From: an uncultured Acidobacteriia bacterium
GTDB taxonomy: Bacteria; Acidobacteriota; Terriglobia; Bryobacterales; Bryobacteraceae
Assembly (NCBI GenBank): GCA_903929755.1
Contig: CAIYVZ010000180.1
Span: forward strand, 1 to 51,403
Length of the DNA stretch: 51,403 nucleotides
Reading direction: 5' to 3'
Shown here: in pieces, positions 1 to 7,626 of the stretch
How positions within the stretch are numbered: position 1 is the first letter of the stretch
Layout of the letters: every line of letters starts with the position of its first letter
The notes under the pieces: model-generated
What the model saw: only the letters and a program-made list of their open reading frames with translations
The model's database searches: none
What the model was told of the DNA's origin: nothing
Made by a program: the position numbers and the translations under genes

Positions 1-132
1 ATCTGATGCCGATCACCATTCCGATACTACATTCGTAAAGTGATCGGCATCAGATCGGAATGCTGATCGGCTTCATCTCGGAATCGTGATCGACATCACT
101 TCGGAATGCTGATCGACATGCCTCGGAATCCC
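1..132. repeat. 23-bp tandem repeats with one inverted copy, insertion-sequence-end-like
   Basis: Four head-to-tail copies of a 23-bp unit start at 41, 64, 87 and 110, each beginning TGATCG and ending TCGGAAT plus two or three variable bases. Bases 1-16 are the exact reverse complement of 40-55, so one further copy lies in the opposite orientation at the window edge. Several copies of a terminal repeat, with opposite orientation at the two ends, are known from IS21-family elements. No istA or istB gene is visible in the window, so the link is inference. It could be an abutting pair of ends, a solo end, or the edge of an element that continues upstream. Confidence 0.5.
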
Positions 133-273
133 CACTTTATCCACGGTCGTATTCCACGAAGCGTATTTCGGAGCGTCGGTGAGAATTCGCCAGATGACTT
201 CCGGCTTCGAGTTGATTTGAGTAGTGACACTAAAGGTTTTCATTATGTATGGGATCCCTCAAGGGCGCCGGGC

Positions 274-714
274 TTACAGCGCTCGCATATTGTTGTTCTT
301 TGGCTTGTCTTCAACCTCAGCGAGCTGAAGGATTTTCATCACGGGCGGGACATACATCCCGAAGCGGCCCCTCAGTCCCTTTTTTAGACCGTACCAGCCG
401 CCGACGGGGTTGCTTTCTGAGCGTCCCCACGCCTCAACCGTACCTTCTGCGGCGGGCTTCTGCTCATCGGCGCTGCCGAGCGGCATCCAGTCCCCATGTG
501 CCTTGAGCAAGGCGTGCAGATCATTCAGGCACCGCAAGTGATAGCGTAATTCGGTTTTCCCGACCTGTACGATGAGCGCGGGTGGTGTCACTTTTTCGTC
601 ACGAAACGCGACGAACTCGGCTCCACCGCTGGGAGTCTTCAGGACCCACGGATTCTCACGTGTGCCTGCAGCGCTGGCGTCAATAGTTTTTTGTACTTCT
701 TCGGACGTCATCAT
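274..714 (-). CDS. Conserved small cytosolic protein of unknown function
   Basis: This encodes about 146 residues with no signal peptide or membrane segment. I chose the ATG at 714 (or the adjacent one at 711) because a GGGGA stretch lies just upstream. The reading frame stays open to 843, but that extension does not look like protein. The sequence is rich in conserved-looking blocks: GTRENPWVL near the N-terminus, then HGDWMPLGSADEQKP, VEAWGRS and NPVGGWYGLKKG, ending in an NNNMRA motif. I recall similar proteins in other bacteria, possibly the family called DUF6855, but cannot confirm it and no function is known to me. It stands alone between the repeats at 1-132 and the DUF1566 pair. Confidence 0.75.
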   Translation of the reverse strand: MMTSEEVQKTIDASAAGTRENPWVLKTPSGGAEFVAFRDEKVTPPALIVQVGKTELRYHLRCLNDLHALLKAHGDWMPLGSADEQKPAAEGTVEAWGRSESNPVGGWYGLKKGLRGRFGMYVPPVMKILQLAEVEDKPKNNNMRAL

Positions 715-802
715 GAATTCCCCAAAACACAGTTTAATGTGTGCCCAATTATTAGATGTGATCGTAACATAACATCGACTTGTATGCCGGTGGAACTTTC
801 GA

Positions 803-1936
803 TTATTTTGCGTCGCGAACAGCCCACGTTCCCAACTCCGCATTCTTGTGTTCGAAGACGGTGGAACCGGCGCTCATGAGGCTGAAGAACGCCAGCCGAG
901 GGAAGTTCTGTCCGGACGTTGAACTCCAGTACAAAGTGGGCTGGACATTGAGGAATGGGTGCCCCAGGGGAATTGCGGGTGCCACGGTTCTGTTGTCCAT
1001 GATGCTCTGCAGTTCGCGCACGTTGGGCAGGCGCCAGTCGCCTGCCTTGCTGGCGTCCTGGAGACCGCATCGACCGGCGCGAAGCTGATTTACGCTGTCC
1101 AGTGCATCGGACCAGGAAAGAAATCCGAAGCAATGGGCGTTCTTTAGCCACAGAAGGCCTGTCAGATTGTCGCGGATTGTGCCATTGGAGTTGTCGGTAA
1201 ACCGAGGGGTCGGCCAGGGGACACCGGCCTGAAGCTCACCATCCTGTCCCGTGCCGCGGCAATCAATTACCTTGCCAGCCACGTCGTAGCACTCAGTGGA
1301 GCCTGTCTGCGGCAGTTTCGGAAATACGAGGCCACCCTTGACTGGCAGCGCACGGAAAGTGTTCACTTTGAGGTCAAAGACATGCGGACCCACTCCGAAG
1401 GTTGCGAACCATCCCAGCGCCGGAAAGGCGGGAACCGTGCTGGAGGACCAGTAGACGGTGGGTTCGAAGTTATCAAACGGATGATCCTTCGGAAGCGAGG
1501 GCCGGTAGGAGCCGAAATCCACAATACTGCGGAGTTCAATGATATTTGGCAAGCGCCAGGTACCTTTCGAACTGCCGTCTGTAAGACCACAAGTCCCGGA
1601 GGCAAGGTTTCCCGAAAGTGTCATTGCGTCGAGCCACGACGCACGTCCGAGGCAATCTGCCTTCTTCAGCCACGTCAGACCCGTAAGGTTATCGGTTGCG
1701 GTGCCGTCGTTGTTATCGGTAAAGCGCTTGATGGGCCATTCCGCGCCGGCCTGCACGTCCCCATCCTGACCTGTACCTCTGCAGCTAATGCGCGTCCCGG
1801 TTGAGTCCCAGCACTTTGTCTGGCCGGTCTTGGGCAGGGGCGCGGGACCGAGCTGCGCCATGGCGTTTTCGGCACAGAGCGCGAAGCCCGCGCAGCATGC
1901 CAGGACGAGAGTAAGTTTCATGTTCGGTGATTTCAT
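803..1936 (-). CDS. Exported protein with two DUF1566 (Lcl_C) modules
   Basis: This is a protein of about 377 residues with an N-terminal signal peptide (MKSPNMKLTLVLACC, cleavage near NAMAQ). Two homologous modules follow. Each opens with KTGQTKCWD- or QTGSTECYD-like text, then CRGTGQDG, RFTDN..GT, DNLTGL.WLK, W.LPN..EL.S and YWSS, the pattern of DUF1566/Lcl_C domains. Paired cysteines recur in each module and suggest disulphides. Such domains occur in cell-surface proteins, some linked to fimbriae or adhesion. The function here is unknown. The ATG at 1936 is preferred over an in-frame codon at 1981 because the signal peptide begins there and GGAG lies 12 nt upstream. It follows its paralogue at 1984-3123 by 47 nt and is probably co-transcribed with it. 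Confidence 0.85.
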   Translation of the reverse strand: MKSPNMKLTLVLACCAGFALCAENAMAQLGPAPLPKTGQTKCWDSTGTRISCRGTGQDGDVQAGAEWPIKRFTDNNDGTATDNLTGLTWLKKADCLGRASWLDAMTLSGNLASGTCGLTDGSSKGTWRLPNIIELRSIVDFGSYRPSLPKDHPFDNFEPTVYWSSSTVPAFPALGWFATFGVGPHVFDLKVNTFRALPVKGGLVFPKLPQTGSTECYDVAGKVIDCRGTGQDGELQAGVPWPTPRFTDNSNGTIRDNLTGLLWLKNAHCFGFLSWSDALDSVNQLRAGRCGLQDASKAGDWRLPNVRELQSIMDNRTVAPAIPLGHPFLNVQPTLYWSSTSGQNFPRLAFFSLMSAGSTVFEHKNAELGTWAVRDAK

Positions 1937-1983
1937 GACGACATTTTTCTCCAGGTTCTCTCGGGCGACAAGGGATGGCACGC

Positions 1984-3123
1984 TTAGAACTCTTCTCCGA
2001 AGCGGGTCCGGCTACCGCCGCGAACGGGCCACACCGCGTAAGAGACGGCCTTATCTTCAAACACGGTGGGGCCGACGCCAAAGATGGTAAAAAATGCCTG
2101 GGCCGCCAGCCCGGTGCTGGTGGTTGATGTCCAGGTGAGCGTGGGCTGCACATTCACGAAGGGATGGCCCGGGGGAAGATCGGGCGCAAAAGTGGAATAA
2201 TCCTGCAGGCTCTGCAGTTCACGTACGTTTGGAACCCTCCAGTCGCCGCGATTGCTTCGGTCGGTGAGATCGCAGGCCCCACTCTTTAACGCATTCGCTT
2301 TCTGCAGGGCGGCTGAGAATGATGCAAACCCGAGACAATTGGACTGCTTTAACCAAACGAGGTTGGTCATGTTATCGGTGACGGTGCCGTTGCCGTTATC
2401 CGCAAAGCGCGGCTGCGGCCAGGCGACGCCGGCCTGAATGTCACCATCCTGCCCCGTACCCTTGCAGCCAATCGGCTGACCAAAGGTATTCCAGCAACCG
2501 GTCTGGCCGGTTTTTGGAAGCCGGGCATCGCGACCAAGGCCACCTTTTACTGGCCAAATATGGAAGGTGTTGATCTTGACGTCAAACACCGTGGGGCCGA
2601 TGGACAGAGTAATGAACCACGCCAGCGGAGTAGCGGCCGGGGACTGGGTCGAGGTCCAATAGGTTCCCGGACTCACGTTCGTGAAGGGATTGCCTTTGGG
2701 CAGGGCGAACCCGACGTTATCGTAATCGAGGAGGCTCTGCAGTTCCAGGATATTGGCCATGCGCCAGGTGCCAGGCGTGCTTTGATCGTGGAGGCCACAC
2801 ATTCCGGCTGCCAGTTTGTTAGAAAGGCTGAGGCCCCGGTCCCAAACCTGCGCGCCGAAACAGTCGGCGTTTTTCAGCCACGTCAGGTTCGTCATCACAT
2901 CGGTAACGGTACCGTCGGCGTTGTCCTGGAAACGATGCTTCGGGGCTTGCAGGCCGAAGCGTGTCTCTCCATCCTGGCCGGTGCCTCTGCACTTAATGGC
3001 GCTGCCATTATCGTCGTAACATTTTGTCTGACCGGTTTGAAATACCGGCGCTATCTGGCCGTAGGCGAGTGCTGTTGCAAACACCCCCAGAAAAACGAAC
3101 GAGTGCGGACGAAACGCGTTCAT
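1984..3123 (-). CDS. Exported protein with two DUF1566 (Lcl_C) modules, tandem paralogue
   Basis: This 379-residue protein begins with a signal peptide (cleavage near ALAYGQ) and carries two DUF1566/Lcl_C modules, at roughly residues 27-200 and 205-370. Each has the CRGTGQDG- or CKGTGQDG-type cysteine motif, RF.DN..GTVTD, W.K..CLG, a WR..N..EL.S block and a YW/TWTS block. It is clearly paralogous to the next gene downstream, so this locus carries four modules from repeated duplication. The ATG is supported by a strong GGAGG ribosome-binding site 8 nt upstream. The role is probably extracellular or surface-associated, and nothing in the neighbourhood defines it further. Confidence 0.87.
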   Translation of the reverse strand: MNAFRPHSFVFLGVFATALAYGQIAPVFQTGQTKCYDDNGSAIKCRGTGQDGETRFGLQAPKHRFQDNADGTVTDVMTNLTWLKNADCFGAQVWDRGLSLSNKLAAGMCGLHDQSTPGTWRMANILELQSLLDYDNVGFALPKGNPFTNVSPGTYWTSTQSPAATPLAWFITLSIGPTVFDVKINTFHIWPVKGGLGRDARLPKTGQTGCWNTFGQPIGCKGTGQDGDIQAGVAWPQPRFADNGNGTVTDNMTNLVWLKQSNCLGFASFSAALQKANALKSGACDLTDRSNRGDWRVPNVRELQSLQDYSTFAPDLPPGHPFVNVQPTLTWTSTTSTGLAAQAFFTIFGVGPTVFEDKAVSYAVWPVRGGSRTRFGEEF

Positions 3124-3131
3124 AAGTCTAA

Positions 3132-3136
3132 CCTCC
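3132..3136 (-). promoter_or_regulatory. Strong ribosome-binding site of the DUF1566 pair
   Basis: GGAGG on the minus strand, 8 nt before the ATG at 3123. It fixes the start of the first DUF1566 gene. No convincing -35/-10 pair was found in the 120 nt upstream. Confidence 0.7.
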
Positions 3137-3378
3137 GTATGGGAAGGACCAGATTAGCCGGAATCAAAGTTGGATGCAAGAATATTTTTTGTGAATAGAT
3201 TGAAACATAGCGTGAGTCCGCGCCCCTCCATTACGGAGAGTTAAATCTAATACAAAAAGATATTGACCAATGGACTGCATTCCATGTTTACCGTTGTATT
3301 GTGGCGACGGCACAGGTCGCTTGAGGTCGATATTGAGGGGCCAGTTACATTCCCTGCAGGTGCTGCGTCCGTGCCACG

Positions 3379-3510
3379 TTGGTCCAGATACTGGACTCTT
3401 TAGCGGCGCTTCCGGTCGGCTTTACCGCCTTGACTTCGAAGGTGAAATGAAATCAGGAACCAGGAAAAGTGTTCGTCGGGCGTGACAAAGATGGAGATAC
3501 GGCAGGCCGT
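3379..3510 (-). pseudogene. Decayed copy of the TIGR03435 / serine-hydrolase gene junction
   Basis: Bases 3379-3448 align closely with 4263-4332, the 5' part of the intact TIGR03435 gene (GTTGGTCCAGAT.CTGGA and GACTTC.AAGGTGAAAT are shared). Directly after, 3449-3505 align with 4404-4460, the 3' end of the intact serine-hydrolase gene (GAAATCAGGAAC, then scattered identity to TGGAGAT). The roughly 70 nt between these pieces in the intact locus are missing, and the join sits at a shared GAAAT. This is therefore a remnant of a duplicated locus with an internal deletion, not a functional gene. The rest of the 480-nt gap 3124-3603 holds only weak further similarity (around 3320-3345) and no gene. 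Confidence 0.7.
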
Positions 3511-3603
3511 AACGAAAGCCACGGGGAGCCGATGGGTTAAGGCCGCATTAGGTGCAGGCTTGCCCAAATGCGGACTGGAATCTGGTGTACGTGAAATGGT
3601 TGG

Positions 3604-4386
3604 TTAATTTTCGCCCGGTTTCTCAACTTTTTCAACCACCCATGTGGTGACCGGGCTCTTCTTGCCTGCCAGTCGCAGTCCCAGTTGCTCGCGGAGGGCG
3701 GTGAAGATGGAGGGGCCTGTTACGTCGTCCGACGGGGCGGCGTCATTGCCCGGCGCGCTGGTATCGAGTGAGTATTTGAGGTCGATATCGTAGAAGCCGT
3801 CGAGACCGGTTTCGTCAACCACAGGACGCTCCAGAATATTGCCGAGCGTTTGGGAGAGCCGGTCGAGGGCGATCCCTTCGCCGTGTATGGTGCCCGCCGC
3901 ATTGCTGCGATTATTCCTCATATTCCCCTTGGGCTCTTTAATCGCTTCGATTTTCAGGCCCGTCTTATCCACCGTCAGCGCGTAGACAGGCAGTTCCTTC
4001 TCCTCCTGCCGTACTTTCAACTGGAAGCGATCTTGCAGCATGTGGCGCACCCGCGACCGCATGCGCTCATTCCTGGCTTCGACGCTCTTGCAGTCCTGCA
4101 GTGGCAGTTTATCCACCTCCGCGACTTCGTTCTTCGCGTTGATGTCCCAGCCATCATCTTTCACCCACGAGGGGGCGCCGATGATCTGGTAGTCCTGCGC
4201 GTTGTAGGCGAACTGAATCAGGAACTTCAGCGGAGTATTCTCGGTGCGGAAGCCGGTCTCGTTGGTCCAGATGCTGGACCCCTTGGCGGCACTGCCGGTC
4301 GGTTTGACCGACGCGACTTCAAAGGTGAAATCTTCGGCAAGGAGGGGGATAGTCGCCAGCATCAGAGCGAAAATCAAACGCCGCAT
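3604..4386 (-). CDS. TIGR03435-family exported acidobacterial protein
   Basis: This 260-residue protein has a short signal peptide (MRRLIFALMLATIPLLA). The mature part starts with the family hallmark FEVASVKP, followed by LKFLIQFAYN, QIIGAPSW, a DR(F)QLKV block in the middle, the G.G.....L...LG block, RPVVDETGLDGFYD, and a C-terminal LGL.L...K.PV block. These match TIGR03435, a family greatly expanded in Solibacter and relatives and of unknown function. It starts 4 nt after the stop of the serine hydrolase, so it is the last gene of the mreB-led gene run. A decayed partial copy lies just downstream at 3379-3510. Confidence 0.9.
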   Translation of the reverse strand: MRRLIFALMLATIPLLAEDFTFEVASVKPTGSAAKGSSIWTNETGFRTENTPLKFLIQFAYNAQDYQIIGAPSWVKDDGWDINAKNEVAEVDKLPLQDCKSVEARNERMRSRVRHMLQDRFQLKVRQEEKELPVYALTVDKTGLKIEAIKEPKGNMRNNRSNAAGTIHGEGIALDRLSQTLGNILERPVVDETGLDGFYDIDLKYSLDTSAPGNDAAPSDDVTGPSIFTALREQLGLRLAGKKSPVTTWVVEKVEKPGEN

Positions 4387-4390
4387 ATTG

Positions 4391-5776
4391 TCAGTCTACA
4401 GGGGAAATCAGGAACTGGGAGAAGCGACCGTCCGGGGTGACGAACGTGGAGATGCGCAGCGTTTTCAGGGCAGTACGGACGGTGAAGGCGCGATGCGTCA
4501 TGCCGCCGCGATCCTGACGGCTGGTTTGGGTGAAGCTGTTGGGGGCCCCGATGGCCTTGAGCGAAGCCGAGAAATCTGCGATTGCCTGCGGGGTGAAATA
4601 AGCGGTGAGGTCGTCGTCGAGCAGGTCCTTTTGCACCCGGCCATCGGTGAGTGCCGCGTAGAGTTTCTTCGCGTTTTCGAGGCTGGAGGTTGCCGTTGGA
4701 TCTGCCGACGGAGCCAGCAGCAGGTCTTCAAGCTTTTGCGCGATGGTAGCCGCGGGGCCGGCGTCGCAGTTTGTGAGGACGGTGATGGCCATTCGGTCGT
4801 CGGGATAAGTGATGTTCCGGCTCACGAAACCGGACGCGCCGCCACCGTGAGCCCAGCGGCGATGGCCGTTCGTCAGGTTCGTAACTTCCAGGCCCAGCGC
4901 GTAACGGCTGCCGGTGCCACCCGACAGCTGTACCTCGGTTGTCAGCGCCTTGAGGGCGGCCGGTTTCAGGATGGTGCCGTTGATGAGCGAGATGTTCCAG
5001 AGCGCCAGATCGCTGGCCGTCATGGCGAGTTCACCGGCAGCCCACATCCAGTTGTTGCCCTCGGGCGGCGCGGGTCGAACGGGGCCAGTGGCGTAATGCA
5101 GATAGCCGGTGGGATCTTCGGGACTCCAGTTTGACGCGGTTACGTCAAGAGCCGAGGTCATGCCCAGTTTGTCCAGGATCCTGGATTGCAGGAAAGTGAG
5201 CAGCGGCTGGTGCGATGCCTTCTCCACAATCTGGCCAGCGATTACATAGTTGGTGTTGCTGTACTGCCAGCGGGTGCCGGGGGCGAAATCGAGCGGAATT
5301 TTTGCCCACTTCGTCATAATTTCAGCCGGCGTGGTGTCGCGCGCCATCCAGGGTGCCACATAGTCAAGGGGGTAGTAGTCGGAATACCCCGAGGTGTGGG
5401 AGAGCAACTGGCGGAGGGTGATTTCGTTCGCACGCGTCAGGTCAGGAAAGAAGCGCGAGACTTTGTCGGAGAGCGACAGTTTCTTTTCCTCTGCGAGGAG
5501 CAGGATGGCAGTGGCGGTGAGTTGCTTCGAATTCGACGCGATTTTGAAGCGCATGGCAGGGGTGGCCGGCACGTTCGGGCCTACTTTGGCGTTGCCAAAG
5601 GCTTCGGCGAAGGCGACCTTGCCGTCCTTCACGATGGCGACGGACGCCGCAGGGGTTCCGGCCGCCTCCAGCGAACTGCGAACAATTTCGCGAATGGTCT
5701 GTAGGGTGGCTTCGGATAATTGCGCTGTGAGAGGTGCGGAAGCCATAGTCAGTATCAGAACAACACGCAGAAGCAT
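4391..5776 (-). CDS. Exported serine hydrolase, class C beta-lactamase / S12 family
   Basis: This is a 461-residue protein with a signal peptide (cleavage near APLTAQ) and a beta-lactamase-fold catalytic domain of about 340 residues. The catalytic motifs are visible: S81-N-S-K84 (SxxK, nucleophile and general base), Y172-S-N (YxN) and H310-G-G (replacing the KTG triad, as is usual in S12 esterases and peptidases). About 110 further residues form a C-terminal domain of unknown function. Substrates of this family range from D-amino-acid peptides and esters to beta-lactams and cannot be told from sequence. It begins 3 nt after mreD, suggesting co-expression with the cell-shape genes and a possible cell-wall role (inference). 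Confidence 0.9.
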   Translation of the reverse strand: MLLRVVLILTMASAPLTAQLSEATLQTIREIVRSSLEAAGTPAASVAIVKDGKVAFAEAFGNAKVGPNVPATPAMRFKIASNSKQLTATAILLLAEEKKLSLSDKVSRFFPDLTRANEITLRQLLSHTSGYSDYYPLDYVAPWMARDTTPAEIMTKWAKIPLDFAPGTRWQYSNTNYVIAGQIVEKASHQPLLTFLQSRILDKLGMTSALDVTASNWSPEDPTGYLHYATGPVRPAPPEGNNWMWAAGELAMTASDLALWNISLINGTILKPAALKALTTEVQLSGGTGSRYALGLEVTNLTNGHRRWAHGGGASGFVSRNITYPDDRMAITVLTNCDAGPAATIAQKLEDLLLAPSADPTATSSLENAKKLYAALTDGRVQKDLLDDDLTAYFTPQAIADFSASLKAIGAPNSFTQTSRQDRGGMTHRAFTVRTALKTLRISTFVTPDGRFSQFLISPVD

Positions 5777-5779
5777 GGG

Positions 5780-6319
5780 TTACTCCCGTTGACGGAATCG
5801 ATCCAAAAGATGGAAAAGGCCGGTGCCGACCAGGGCGTTGATGAGGGTCCACATCAGTTCTATGGGAAGGTCGAGCAGTACTGGCTGATCGAGGAGGCCT
5901 CGCTGCAGGACCCAATAGAGGAACTGGTGAAAGATGTAGAAGACGCCGCAGAGCAGGAAGCGGACCACGGAACTTTCCACATCGAACTGCATGCCGATGG
6001 AGGCGGCGAGATAACCGACCATCGTCTTGCAGATGCCATACATGCCGATGTAATAGCGAGAAAACGAGTCCTGCGCCATGCCGAGGATCAACCCCAGGGT
6101 CAGGCCGCGGATCTGGGAGTGGCGCATCAGCCCGAAGTAAATGGTGACGAGGAGGGGTAGTTCGATGCGGGAGATAAAGTGCAGGGTCTGGAAGAGCGGG
6201 AGATAAACCTGGATGAGCAGGGCGAGCGCGGGCGTGATCAGCAGCATCCAGATGGAGAACTGGGTGCGGCGTGCCCGGCGGGCTTCGGCGGCGATGAGAC
6301 CTTCGCTGGCGTATTCCAT
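5780..6319 (-). CDS. mreD: Rod shape-determining membrane protein MreD
   Basis: This 179-residue integral membrane protein has about five hydrophobic segments and the MreD pattern: a charged N-terminus, GLMRHSQIRGLTLGLILGMAQDSFS in the middle, and a final segment ending LLDRFRQ. MreD works with MreB and MreC to position lateral wall synthesis. It starts one base after the mreC stop (TGA-T-ATG) and is followed 3 nt later by the S12 hydrolase. The usual next genes mrdA (PBP2) and rodA are absent from this window. Confidence 0.92.
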   Translation of the reverse strand: MEYASEGLIAAEARRARRTQFSIWMLLITPALALLIQVYLPLFQTLHFISRIELPLLVTIYFGLMRHSQIRGLTLGLILGMAQDSFSRYYIGMYGICKTMVGYLAASIGMQFDVESSVVRFLLCGVFYIFHQFLYWVLQRGLLDQPVLLDLPIELMWTLINALVGTGLFHLLDRFRQRE

Positions 6320-6320
6320 A

Positions 6321-7559
6321 TCAGGGTTGCGGAACGGCGGGCGAGGCTGCGGCGGGCGCCAGTCTGGGGGCGACCGGGCTGGCGGGGGCCACGGTACCCG
6401 TTGCGCTGGTCGCGGGCTTCGGGACAGGCCTGATTATTCCGGAAGCGCCTGTAGATCCGGTAGATCCGGTAGATCCGGTGGTTCCGGTTGCGGAGGGTGG
6501 CGGCACCTTGATATTGAAGTTTGGCGGGGCACTGCCCGGGCCACCTTCGCCGTACTTGAAGTTCTGTGCGTCCCCAATTTTCTTGTACTGCTCAAACATC
6601 TTGTCGGCCTGCGTGGTTTGTCCGCCGCGGCCTCCGGCTGGATTTACTGCGCCCGCGTTCGGATCACCTTCAGTGACGGCGGGTTGGGGTGGGTCGGGGC
6701 CGAGGTAGACGGAGGAGTCGGGCGCGGTGGCTTCGGGGATTTCCTGATGGACCGGGTCCACGATGACGAGGACTTCTTCCGGGGCGGATTCATTTCCCAG
6801 CGGTTGGACGAAAATCTCCAGATAAGTGGGGCTTTCCTTCGAAGAAACGAGCTTGGCGGCGGGCAAACCCTTCGGGAAGACGCGATCCTCGCCGGAGGTG
6901 TAGAACAATTCGCCCGGGTCCACTTTTTGCGAACCGGGCACATAATCCACCCGAGCCTGACCATTGCCCAAACCGTGCATGATGCCGCGCGCATGGTTTA
7001 TTTGTGACTCAACGCCGGCTGCGAAGCCTGGGTCGGAGACGGTCAGGACCTGACTTGCAAACGGGTAGACCGCAAGAATCTTGCCGATGATTCCGGCAGG
7101 TGTGACGACCGCCATGCCTTTGCGCACGCCGGACTGCGAACCTTTATCGATGAGAAGAGACTTGGCGCCGGCACCGGTGGTGGTGCCAATTACTCGGGCG
7201 CCCAGCATTCGCGAGGGGGTCCTGCTCTGAAAGCCCAGCAAAGCCTCGGTGCGCTGCGCCTCGGCCAGGGCGTTCTTCAGGAGTTGGTTTTCAATTTGGA
7301 GCTTATCGGCTTCTGAACGGAAACGTCGCGCCTGATCCCTTGCGTCACGCAGGGCGAAGTAGCTTCCGAAAAAACCGGTAGTGCTGTTGCGGGCGTTTTC
7401 GATGAGGCTCGCAGCCGGGGTGATGGCGGTAATGGCCCACACGCGCAGCAGGGGGACATCATTGTCGCCCTTGATCTGCCAGGCGACGAGGACCAGTTGG
7501 GCGCAAATCGCCACCAGGAGCACGGTAATGTTCCGGTAACGATAAAAGAGCGATTCCAT
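6321..7559 (-). CDS. mreC: Rod shape-determining protein MreC with long low-complexity tail
   Basis: This 412-residue protein has one N-terminal membrane anchor (about residues 12-30), a coiled coil (about 70-105, RSEADKLQIENQLLKNALAEA), and the periplasmic beta-barrel domains of MreC (VIGTTTGAGAKSLLIDKGSQ, GVRKGMAVV, GIIGKI, SGEDRVFPKGLP). MreC scaffolds the elongasome between MreB and the penicillin-binding proteins. From about residue 290 the protein runs into a roughly 120-residue tail rich in Pro, Ala, Gly and Thr, with an RGG motif and GSTGSTGSTG repeats that the core family lacks. The tail repeats correspond to a 9-nt DNA repeat near 6447-6480. It lies 67 nt downstream of mreB. Confidence 0.93.
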   Translation of the reverse strand: MESLFYRYRNITVLLVAICAQLVLVAWQIKGDNDVPLLRVWAITAITPAASLIENARNSTTGFFGSYFALRDARDQARRFRSEADKLQIENQLLKNALAEAQRTEALLGFQSRTPSRMLGARVIGTTTGAGAKSLLIDKGSQSGVRKGMAVVTPAGIIGKILAVYPFASQVLTVSDPGFAAGVESQINHARGIMHGLGNGQARVDYVPGSQKVDPGELFYTSGEDRVFPKGLPAAKLVSSKESPTYLEIFVQPLGNESAPEEVLVIVDPVHQEIPEATAPDSSVYLGPDPPQPAVTEGDPNAGAVNPAGGRGGQTTQADKMFEQYKKIGDAQNFKYGEGGPGSAPPNFNIKVPPPSATGTTGSTGSTGSTGASGIIRPVPKPATSATGTVAPASPVAPRLAPAAASPAVPQP

Positions 7560-7626
7560 CTGATTATTGACAATCCCCGCAGTAAAATCGTACCGCTAAT
7601 TGGGGCCGGACTACTGATCGCCCGGC

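Noticed and set aside
1-132. CRISPR array
   Set aside because: The units are directly adjacent with no spacers, and one copy is inverted.
106-387. Open frame of 93 codons starting within the 23-bp repeats
   Set aside because: It overlaps the better supported minus-strand gene at 274-714, has no ribosome-binding site and no protein-like composition.
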